From: DAISIK01 sp036822055
Lineage (GTDB): Bacteria > Verrucomicrobiota > Verrucomicrobiia > Opitutales > Puniceicoccaceae
DNA: 64,000 nucleotides
Assembly (NCBI GenBank): GCA_036822055.1
Contig: DAISIK010000002.1
Coordinates: forward strand, 69,659 to 133,658
Direction: 5' to 3'
Part shown: positions 1 through 6,695 of the stretch, one piece after another
How positions within the stretch are numbered: the first letter of the stretch is position 1
Layout of the letters: each line of letters opens with the position of its first letter
The notes under the pieces: model-generated
Database searches by the model: none
The model's input: the letters and a program-made list of their open reading frames with translations, nothing else
Told to the model about the DNA's origin: nothing
Made by a program: the position numbers and the translations under genes

Positions 1-771
1 GCCAACTACGAAATGGCCTACCTTCTCCTCGCCGGTCTTTCAACCCCCCTCGTCCTCTCCGTCCACACCATCGTTTCTTTCGACTTCGCCGCTTCTATCC
101 TGCCCGGATGGCACACCACCATCTTTCCACCGTACTTCGTCGCAGGGGCTATTTTCTCGGGGTTTGGCATGGTACTCACCCTCATGCTACCCCTTCGGGC
201 TGTTTATGGGCTGCACGACCTGCTCACCCAATACCACATCGATGCGATGTGTAAAATCACCCTGGCCACCGGAAGCATGGTCGGTTACGCCTACGCCATG
301 GAGTTCTTCATCGCCTGGTATGGAGCCAACCCCTACGAGGCCTTTGCTTTCGTCAATCGAGCCTTCGGGCAATACGCCTGGGCCTATTGGATCATGATTG
401 CCTGCAATGTGATCAGCCCCCAACTGTTTTGGTTCAAAAAAGTGCGTGAGAACACCGCCCTTGTTTGGGTCATCTCCATTTTTGTTAATGTGGGAATGTG
501 GTTCGAGCGCTTCGTCATCACCGTGACCTCCCTTGCCAACGATTTTGTCCCCTCCTCCTGGGGCTATTACTCCCCCACCATTGTGGACATCTTCACCTTC
601 TTCGGCACCTTCGGTCTCTTCCTCGTCCTCTTCCTTCTCTTTTTGCGATTCCTTCCCTTGATCGCCTTTGCTGAAGTCAAGGGTTTGGCAATGCCCCAGG
701 GGGACCCCCACAATTATCAACATCCTGCCAACGCTCAGTCCTTCTCCAAGGATAAGGTCGAGCATCATTGA
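1..771 (+). CDS. actC: Alternative complex III subunit ActC (NrfD-like), 5' end outside window
   Basis: Integral membrane quinol-oxidising subunit of alternative complex III, which passes electrons from menaquinol to cytochrome c. The reading frame is open from base 1, so the gene starts upstream and only about the last 256 residues are present. The visible part has several long hydrophobic helices rich in aromatic residues, as in NrfD/PsrC-type subunits, and a polar C-terminal tail. It lies 3 bp upstream of an ActD-type gene and is followed by ActE and ActF, the standard order. The ATG at base 13 is internal, not the true start. Confidence 0.9.
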   Translation, partial: ANYEMAYLLLAGLSTPLVLSVHTIVSFDFAASILPGWHTTIFPPYFVAGAIFSGFGMVLTLMLPLRAVYGLHDLLTQYHIDAMCKITLATGSMVGYAYAMEFFIAWYGANPYEAFAFVNRAFGQYAWAYWIMIACNVISPQLFWFKKVRENTALVWVISIFVNVGMWFERFVITVTSLANDFVPSSWGYYSPTIVDIFTFFGTFGLFLVLFLLFLRFLPLIAFAEVKGLAMPQGDPHNYQHPANAQSFSKDKVEHH

Positions 772-774
772 GTC

Positions 775-1320
775 ATGTCGGAAAATTCGCTCGGTTTGAT
801 CGCCACCTTCCGGACCGCTCCGGATATTTATTACGCCTGCCAGCAAACCAACCAAGCTGGCTACCGTAAGTTTGACGCCTTCACCCCGTTTCCAGTCCAC
901 GGACTTGAAAAGGCAATGGGACTCAAACGGTCCCGGGTTCCTGCCTTCACTCTGGTTGGAGGATTCACCGGCTTCTTTACTGGCCTCATCCTCGTCGCCT
1001 ACATGAACTACGACTACAAACTGGTCGTCGGCGGCAAGCCGCTCTTCAGTCCCATTTTTCCATTCCCGATTTTCTACGAACTTACCATCCTCCTGGCCGC
1101 CTTCGGCACCCTCTTCGGGATGTTTCTCCTCAACCTTCTCCCTAAGCACAACCACCCACTTTTCGATTATCCCGATTTCGCCAAGGTCACCGACGATGCC
1201 TTTATGCTCATGATCGAGAGTCGGGACCCTCTCTTTGAGGAAGCCAAGGTGCGCGAGTTCCTCGCTTCCATTGGGGGAGAGTCGATCACCGAAATTACCA
1301 AAACACCCTCCGAAAGCTAA
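775..1320 (+). CDS. actD: Alternative complex III subunit ActD (DUF3341)
   Basis: Membrane-anchored accessory subunit of alternative complex III, 181 residues, the usual size for the DUF3341 family. The N-terminal part is a soluble ferredoxin-like fold region (residues 1-55). Two transmembrane helices follow at about 60-82 and 100-125, separated by a loop containing the NYDYK segment, then a soluble C-terminus with HPLFDYPDF. The gene sits between actC and actE with 3 and 9 bp gaps, so it is cotranscribed. The exact role of ActD in the complex is not settled; the family assignment rests on sequence pattern and position. Confidence 0.88.
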   Translation: MSENSLGLIATFRTAPDIYYACQQTNQAGYRKFDAFTPFPVHGLEKAMGLKRSRVPAFTLVGGFTGFFTGLILVAYMNYDYKLVVGGKPLFSPIFPFPIFYELTILLAAFGTLFGMFLLNLLPKHNHPLFDYPDFAKVTDDAFMLMIESRDPLFEEAKVREFLASIGGESITEITKTPSES

Positions 1321-1329
1321 ACTCGGCCC

Positions 1330-1983
1330 ATGCGCATCTATCTGACAGTTCTCTTTGCCTCTGCCCTCGTCGTCATCGCCATCCTCGGCTTTCGCGGCGA
1401 TAAGAGCGAGAAACCACCCCTTTGGCTCTTCCCCGATATGGATGAACAAGCCAAGTATAAAGCTCAGGCCGCCAACGATTATTTCTCCAATCGGATGAAC
1501 GATCGACCCGTCCCACGCAATACCATCCTCAGAGGCCAGGGCTTCGATCGCGGAACCGTCTTTGGTTCGGAGTACGATGGCAGCCGGGTCGCCAACACCG
1601 AATTACTTCGAGGGAGAGAAGCCGATGGAGAGTGGGTTCGCGGGTTCCCCACCGACATCAATGAACAAGTCATGCGAACTGGCGAAGAAAAATACCAAAT
1701 CTTCTGCCTGCCATGCCACGGTCACGCTGGAGACGGACGTGGCGTAACTTCCCAATACGGGATCCTTGCTTCCAACCTCAATTTGGAGATGTACCGAGTC
1801 ATGGCCGAGGGTGAGATCTACAACACGATCGCCTACGGGAAAGGAACCATGATGGGCTACGCTGAGAAGCTTAATCCAGAGGAGCGGTGGGCAGTTGTCC
1901 TCTACGTTCGCGCGCTTCAGCGCTCCCAAAATGCCTCAGCTGGCGATATCCCCTCCGACAAAAAGGCTGAACTCGGACTATGA
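1330..1983 (+). CDS. actE: Alternative complex III cytochrome c subunit ActE
   Basis: Monoheme cytochrome c subunit that takes electrons from the complex towards the terminal oxidase. It is 217 residues long with an N-terminal hydrophobic anchor (residues 3-20). One CXXCH heme site (CLPCH) is followed by GHAGDGRG, typical of the class I c fold. A Met-rich segment (GTMMGYAEKL) could supply the axial Met. Many ActE proteins are lipoproteins, but no lipobox cysteine is visible near this N-terminus, so a transmembrane anchor is more likely. The stop overlaps the actF start as ATGA. Confidence 0.88.
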   Translation: MRIYLTVLFASALVVIAILGFRGDKSEKPPLWLFPDMDEQAKYKAQAANDYFSNRMNDRPVPRNTILRGQGFDRGTVFGSEYDGSRVANTELLRGREADGEWVRGFPTDINEQVMRTGEEKYQIFCLPCHGHAGDGRGVTSQYGILASNLNLEMYRVMAEGEIYNTIAYGKGTMMGYAEKLNPEERWAVVLYVRALQRSQNASAGDIPSDKKAELGL

Positions 1984-3275
1984 GCGTTAAAACCATTGCT
2001 TTACCAGCCTCTGGGATCCGTTACCCCGGAATGGCGAAACTTGCTTCTGTTTCGCTCTCCGTTGGGTTGATCTTCTCCCTCATTGCCCTCCTCGGACTCT
2101 TCTGGGGCTTCGTCGATAATGAGAGCCGCTACGCCATCAGTTACCTCCTCGGTTTTTCCTTCTGGTATTCCGTCCTCGTTGGCATGCTCTTTATCGTGCT
2201 CCTGACCTACATCTTCGATGCCGGATGGTCGATCATCATTCGGCGGCAACTAGAGCACTTCCTCGGGGCCTTTCCCTGGCTGACGCTGCTCTTCCTCCCC
2301 CTCATCGTCATTCCGTGGTTCACTCCCGAGCCCGGAATCCTCTGGAAATGGCTCGACCCCAACTACGTCCTTAATACCGGTGAAACCGTCGGCCAGGATG
2401 TCCTTTTCGTTGAGAAGAGCCCCTACCTCAACCAGACCTTTTTCACTATTCGTTCAGTCGTCTTCCTCGGGGTTCTCAGTCTGCTCGCCATTGGTTTCCG
2501 CCGCCTCTCCTTCCGCAACGACTCAACGGGCGATCCGGCTAACTTCGCCTCCGGCCGCAAACTAGCCGGGCTGGGGATCTTCGTTGCAGCCTTTGCCGTG
2601 ACCTTTTCCGCCATCGATTGGTTCAAGAGCCTCGAGTACCACTGGTTCTCCACCATGTTTGGGGTGTGGTTCTTTTCCGCCTCCATGAGGGCCGCGCTCG
2701 CAGTTATCGGCATCACCTGCGTCCTTCTCGCGAGTTTTGGCTACCTCAAGGGCATCTATAATAAAGCGCACCAATACGATCTTGGAAACCTCACCCTGGC
2801 CTTCACTATCTTTTGGGCCTACATCAGCTTCTCCCAGTATTTCCTGATCTACCAGGCCAACATCCCCGAAGAAACCTTTTGGTACACCATCCGGCAATTT
2901 GGGACCGATGACCTCCGCAACTCTTGGTTCACCGTCAGCATGTTGCTCGTGTTTGCCCACTTCCTCTTCCCCTTCCTCTTTCTTCTCATTTACAAGAATA
3001 AGATCCGCACCGTAACCTACGTCTTCATCCTTGGGTGGATCCTGGTCTTCCATCTCCTCGATCTTTACTGGAACATCCTCCCGGGGAAGAAGACCGACCT
3101 CTCGGAAATTTTGGGTTACCGGATCCGGGAATTCTCAATTTCATTTTTTGATCTCGCGGCAATTATTGGCTTTGGCGGTGTCGTCCTTTGGGCCTTCTTC
3201 CGCAGCAGCTCTCAGCAATGGGGTATTCCAGTTCGGGATCCCTACATCAACGAATCGATCAACCACCATGAGTGA
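1980..3275 (+). CDS. actF: Alternative complex III subunit ActF
   Basis: Polytopic membrane subunit of alternative complex III, 431 residues with about ten predicted helices, related to but shorter than ActC and possibly involved in quinone binding or proton translocation. It starts with an ATGA overlap on actE and ends 8 bp inside the next small gene, which implies translational coupling. The sequence is dense in Trp, Phe and Tyr in the helices, and the soluble C-terminal tail is short. Family placement comes from position after actE and the topology; I see no cofactor motif, as expected for ActF. Confidence 0.85.
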   Translation: MSVKTIALPASGIRYPGMAKLASVSLSVGLIFSLIALLGLFWGFVDNESRYAISYLLGFSFWYSVLVGMLFIVLLTYIFDAGWSIIIRRQLEHFLGAFPWLTLLFLPLIVIPWFTPEPGILWKWLDPNYVLNTGETVGQDVLFVEKSPYLNQTFFTIRSVVFLGVLSLLAIGFRRLSFRNDSTGDPANFASGRKLAGLGIFVAAFAVTFSAIDWFKSLEYHWFSTMFGVWFFSASMRAALAVIGITCVLLASFGYLKGIYNKAHQYDLGNLTLAFTIFWAYISFSQYFLIYQANIPEETFWYTIRQFGTDDLRNSWFTVSMLLVFAHFLFPFLFLLIYKNKIRTVTYVFILGWILVFHLLDLYWNILPGKKTDLSEILGYRIREFSISFFDLAAIIGFGGVVLWAFFRSSSQQWGIPVRDPYINESINHHE

Positions 3276-3609
3276 ACATTCTGCTCCCTCAGGCCATTCT
3301 CCAGAACTTGCCGAAGAGAAAAGTCTTTCCGCCCAACTACCGGCCATCCTCGGCGCCGTTGGATTCATCCTACTCTTCGTCCTCATCAGCGACTTGGCCT
3401 ACGTCACCAACCGTCCCGACTCCGCCGCTGACGCTATTCGTTCCCAGCAACGAATTGAGACACGTGCCTCCCTTGACAACGAAGGCATCAATAAAATCAC
3501 GACCTACCGGGCCATTGATGCGGAAAAGGGCGTCTACCAAATCCCCATCAGCCGCGCGATGGATTTGACCCTTGCTGATTTGCTTTCCTCAGAGGGAGAG
3601 TCACGGTAG
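3268..3609 (+). CDS. Small single-pass membrane protein of the ACIII/cbb3 operon
   Basis: 113-residue protein with a charged N-terminus, one transmembrane helix (about residues 27-47) and a soluble C-terminal part carrying the segment KGVYQIPISRAMDL. Similar IPI-RAMEL-like motifs occur, to my recollection, in small proteins beside respiratory complexes. I chose the ATG at 3268 because it overlaps the end of actF by 8 bp and gives a protein beginning just before the helix; an upstream in-frame ATG at 3031 would read through the actF coding frame. Function unknown; an accessory or assembly role for ACIII or the oxidase is inferred from location only. Confidence 0.7.
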   Translation: MSEHSAPSGHSPELAEEKSLSAQLPAILGAVGFILLFVLISDLAYVTNRPDSAADAIRSQQRIETRASLDNEGINKITTYRAIDAEKGVYQIPISRAMDLTLADLLSSEGESR

Positions 3610-3613
3610 TAAA

Positions 3614-3847
3614 ATGGAAGAGGCTTGGTGGAGTAACCTTTTATTAGCAATCCTTGGGGTCGGAGCCCTGCTCTTCACAACCGCAGTTCTGGCCCTTTTC
3701 TGGGCCTCTCGCAACGGCCAGATGAATAACTTTGAAGCAGGAGCTAAGACCATTTTCGATGAAGAAGAGCCTGAAGGACAACAAACTGATTTTTTCCCGG
3801 GCGAGGGAGAAAAATCTCAAGACGCAGCAACCAGAAATAACGGTTAA
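3614..3847 (+). CDS. ccoS: cbb3-type cytochrome oxidase assembly protein CcoS-like
   Basis: 77-residue protein: one N-terminal transmembrane helix (about residues 8-28) ending in FWASRNGQMNNFEAGAKTIFDEEEPE. This matches the CcoS pattern of a helix followed by W-A-x-x-x-G-Q-(F/M)-x-(D/N)-(L/F)-E and an acidic FDEE segment. CcoS is needed for cofactor insertion into cbb3 oxidases in the plasma membrane. The start at 3614 (MEEAWWSN) was preferred to an upstream ATG at 3572, which overlaps the previous gene and adds a polar stretch not seen in the family. It directly precedes ccoN (6-bp gap), supporting the call. CcoS is more often found after ccoI. Confidence 0.8.
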   Translation: MEEAWWSNLLLAILGVGALLFTTAVLALFWASRNGQMNNFEAGAKTIFDEEEPEGQQTDFFPGEGEKSQDAATRNNG

Positions 3848-3853
3848 TCCCTT

Positions 3854-5332
3854 ATGAGTATTCAAGCGGCAACCGCAAACCCTGGCCTCCAGCTTCCCGA
3901 GGAGCAGGTCGTTGACTCGACGAGAGCACAGCTTTGGCAAATTGACCGCTCCCTCCGGTTTGCGGGCATCTTCTTCATCAGTGCTGCCATCATCTGGCTC
4001 CTCATCGGATCAGCCCTCGCCATCATTGCCTCGATCAAGCTCCACACTCCGGGGTTTTTAGCTGACATTCCTGCCCTGACTTTCGGCCGTGCCCGCTCCG
4101 CACACCTCAACGCAATGGGCTACGGTTGGGGCAACAACGTCGTCTTCATCGTGGCGGTCTGGATTATGGCCAGACTTTGCCGCGCGCCCATTCGGCACTT
4201 TGGTCTTCTGCTCTTGGCTGGCATCTTTTGGAATGTCGGGGTGCTCGTCGGCGTCTTTGGGATTATGGCGGGCGACATGACGTCTGTTGAGTGGTTGGAA
4301 ATGCCAAACTACGTCGCTCCCATCCTTGCCGTTTCCTATGCCATGATTGGTTGCTGGGGCATCCTTGCCTTCACCTATCGCAGGGGAGAGCACGTTTACG
4401 TTTCCCAGTGGTACATCCTCGCTGCTCTCTTTTGGTTTCCCTGGCTCTACACCATCGTTCAGATCGTCATATTTTACGCCCCCGCCCGCGGAGTGGTTCA
4501 ATCCCTCACCAACTGGTGGTTCGCACACAACGTACTCGGTCTCTGGTACACCCCGGTTGGGCTGGCAGCCGCTTATTATCTCATCCCCAAAGTACTGGGG
4601 CGCCCCATCCACAGCTACTACCTTTCGATTCTCGGTTTTTGGTCTCTCGCTCTATTTTACAACTGGGCCGGGGTACACCACCTCATCGGCGGCCCTATCC
4701 CCCTTTGGCTCCAGGCAGCCGGTACTGTCGGAAGCCTCGGCATGATCATTCCAGTAATCGTTGTTGCGATCAACCACCACATGACCGTCAAAGGGAACTT
4801 CCAGGCTCTCTGGAACAGCCCCACCCTCCGGTTTATTGTCTTTGGAGCCATGTCGTACACCCTCACCAGCTTGTTCGGGTCTCTCATGGCGATCCCGGAG
4901 GTGAACGTCGTCACACACTTTACCCACTTCACCGTGGCCCACGCCCACCATGGTGTCTACGCCTTCTTCACCATGGTCATGTTTGGGTCCTGTTACTTCA
5001 TGCTCCCTCGCCTCCTCGCCAAAGAATGGCCATCTGGAGCTCTCATCAAAATTCATTTCTGGTGCTGTGCACTCGGCATCGGCATCTACGTCGTTGGTCT
5101 CTCCTTTGCCGGCTGGTTCCAGGGCATTAAGATGAATAATGCCGACAATGCTTTCCTCGACATCGTTGCCTTTACGATCCCTTGGCTCTTTTCCCGCTCG
5201 GTTGCTGGTATGCTGATGACCCTCGGCCACATAGCCTTCGCCCTGAATTTTGCCTGGATGCTCCTGGGTCGCAATGTTGCCAGCCCGAAGCTGTCCTTCG
5301 CAAAGTTCCGAACCGTCGAGGAACGTTCCTGA
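3854..5332 (+). CDS. ccoN: cbb3-type cytochrome c oxidase catalytic subunit CcoN
   Basis: Heme-copper oxidase subunit I of the cbb3 class, 492 residues with about twelve membrane helices, reducing oxygen at a heme b3-CuB centre. Metal-ligand regions are recognisable in order: a low-spin heme His in RSAHLNAMGYGWGNN, the CuB His in WWFAHNVLG, the CuB His pair in GVHHLIGGPIPLW, and the distal helix with AHAHHGVYAFF. It is followed by ccoO after 7 bp. Sequence and order fit a bona fide catalytic subunit rather than a NO reductase: the CcoO-type partner supports this. Confidence 0.93.
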   Translation: MSIQAATANPGLQLPEEQVVDSTRAQLWQIDRSLRFAGIFFISAAIIWLLIGSALAIIASIKLHTPGFLADIPALTFGRARSAHLNAMGYGWGNNVVFIVAVWIMARLCRAPIRHFGLLLLAGIFWNVGVLVGVFGIMAGDMTSVEWLEMPNYVAPILAVSYAMIGCWGILAFTYRRGEHVYVSQWYILAALFWFPWLYTIVQIVIFYAPARGVVQSLTNWWFAHNVLGLWYTPVGLAAAYYLIPKVLGRPIHSYYLSILGFWSLALFYNWAGVHHLIGGPIPLWLQAAGTVGSLGMIIPVIVVAINHHMTVKGNFQALWNSPTLRFIVFGAMSYTLTSLFGSLMAIPEVNVVTHFTHFTVAHAHHGVYAFFTMVMFGSCYFMLPRLLAKEWPSGALIKIHFWCCALGIGIYVVGLSFAGWFQGIKMNNADNAFLDIVAFTIPWLFSRSVAGMLMTLGHIAFALNFAWMLLGRNVASPKLSFAKFRTVEERS

Positions 5333-5339
5333 TCCAAGC

Positions 5340-5990
5340 ATGAAAAGTCTTCCCCTTCTCTTCCTCGGCATCTTTTTTACCCTCGCCTTTGCGTGGGTCG
5401 GTATCGTCTGGACGGGAAATTATCAAATTGGATCCCTCGAGGTCACGACAGAAAGGCTCGACGAAGAGGGCAACCTAATGGAGGGCGAACCCCTTTTTCC
5501 AACCCGCCCGGTCGGTCTCGCACAACAGGGCAAGCTCGTCTATATCCGCGAAGGCTGCATGTACTGCCATTCGCAACAAGTTCGCCCCAAGGGTTTTGGC
5601 GCTGATATTGAAAGAGGCTGGGGTGGTCGCGGATCGGTTCCGCGGGATTACATCCTGCAAGACCGGGTTCTCCTTGGCACCATGCGCACAGGTCCCGACC
5701 TTACGAACGTGGGCGCTCGTCCCCTCACCGCAGACTGGCACCATCAGCACCTCTACAATCCCCAAATCGTCTCCCAGGGCTCAATCATGCCCCCCTACGC
5801 TTACCTCTACGAGGTTCGGGAAATTGGGGATGCTCCGAATCCGAAGGCTATCTCGATTAACCCCGATCTCCCCTACGCGCCACCGCCAGGCTACGAAGTG
5901 ATCCCCACCCACGACGCCGAGGCCCTTGTCGCCTACCTTCTTAGCCTCAAGATTGACTACAGCTTACCTGAGGCTTCGATTGAAGAATGA
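5340..5990 (+). CDS. ccoO: cbb3-type oxidase monoheme subunit CcoO
   Basis: Membrane-anchored cytochrome c subunit, 216 residues. The N-terminal helix (residues 4-22) is followed by a periplasmic domain with a CXXCH site in CMYCHSQQVRP, the diagnostic CcoO motif. Further downstream are GPDLTNVG and the axial Met region GSIMPPYAYLYEV. The ATG at 5340 is 7 bp after the ccoN stop and places the anchor at the N-terminus; a longer frame back to 5250 lies inside ccoN and is not used. The stop overlaps the next start as ATGA, so the two cytochromes are translationally coupled. Confidence 0.92.
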   Translation: MKSLPLLFLGIFFTLAFAWVGIVWTGNYQIGSLEVTTERLDEEGNLMEGEPLFPTRPVGLAQQGKLVYIREGCMYCHSQQVRPKGFGADIERGWGGRGSVPRDYILQDRVLLGTMRTGPDLTNVGARPLTADWHHQHLYNPQIVSQGSIMPPYAYLYEVREIGDAPNPKAISINPDLPYAPPPGYEVIPTHDAEALVAYLLSLKIDYSLPEASIEE

Positions 5991-6673
5991 ACAGCGACGG
6001 CCAACCACATTCAAAAACCAGTCTAAAGCACCCCTCGGGCAACCCGAAGAACGAATCGGCCAACTTCACTGACGATTCCCTTCGCGCCGTCCACGACCAA
6101 CTCGCCCGGGAAAAGAAAGAACCCAGCGAATTGGCGGCTCCCCTCCCTATCTCGGTCGTATTTCTCTGCTGTGCCGTCATTGCCTGGGCTGCCTTTTACT
6201 TCGGCAGTCGATACAACAAATTTAGTTGGGAGGTTACCAATCCATACTTCGACCCGATGGCTGCCAGCGCACCACCGCCAGCCTTTGACCCGATCGCCGT
6301 CGGACGACGCATCTACGCTCAGAACTGCATACAGTGTCACCAGGCTGATGGTAATGGAACTGCCGCCTTCCCTCCCCTCAACCGCTCGGAGTGGGTCCGC
6401 GGAGAACCCGGTCGGGTCGCCTCGATCCTTCTCCATGGATTGGTCGGAGAAATTGAGGTGGCAGGGAAGAAATATAACGGGAACATGCCAGCTTTTGGTG
6501 CCAATCTAAACGATCAACGCATCGCTGCCGTCATAACTTACATCCGCCAGGAGTGGGACAATACCTACTCGGAAGTGACTGAGGAAATGGTTGCCGCTGA
6601 GCGAGCAAGATCGGCCTCAAGAACTTCCCCCTGGACCGGACCTGACCTCCTCGCCATCTTCCCCATCGAATAG
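5987..6673 (+). CDS. Monoheme cytochrome c, CcoP-like subunit
   Basis: 228-residue membrane-anchored cytochrome c in the ccoP position. A polar N-terminus of about 50 residues precedes one helix (about 50-68), then a c-type domain with a single CXXCH (CIQCHQADGNG) and the likely axial Met in GNMPAFG. Classical CcoP has two heme sites and about 300 residues; here only one CXXCH is present, so this is a shortened version or an independent cytochrome replacing CcoP. It is the last gene of the operon, overlapping ccoO by 4 bp, and faces a convergent ATPase gene 22 bp away. Confidence 0.83.
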   Translation: MNSDGQPHSKTSLKHPSGNPKNESANFTDDSLRAVHDQLAREKKEPSELAAPLPISVVFLCCAVIAWAAFYFGSRYNKFSWEVTNPYFDPMAASAPPPAFDPIAVGRRIYAQNCIQCHQADGNGTAAFPPLNRSEWVRGEPGRVASILLHGLVGEIEVAGKKYNGNMPAFGANLNDQRIAAVITYIRQEWDNTYSEVTEEMVAAERARSASRTSPWTGPDLLAIFPIE

Positions 6674-6695
6674 ACCCCGCTCCCCCCTCCAAAGT

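Noticed and set aside
187..1449. 420-residue minus-strand frame opposite actC and actD
   Set aside because: Gly/Glu/Asp-rich low-complexity antisense shadow of well-supported respiratory genes; no motif and no operon partner.
3031..3267. Extended N-terminus of the small ACIII/cbb3 protein
   Set aside because: It would overlap actF for more than 230 bp; ATG 3268 is the coupled start.
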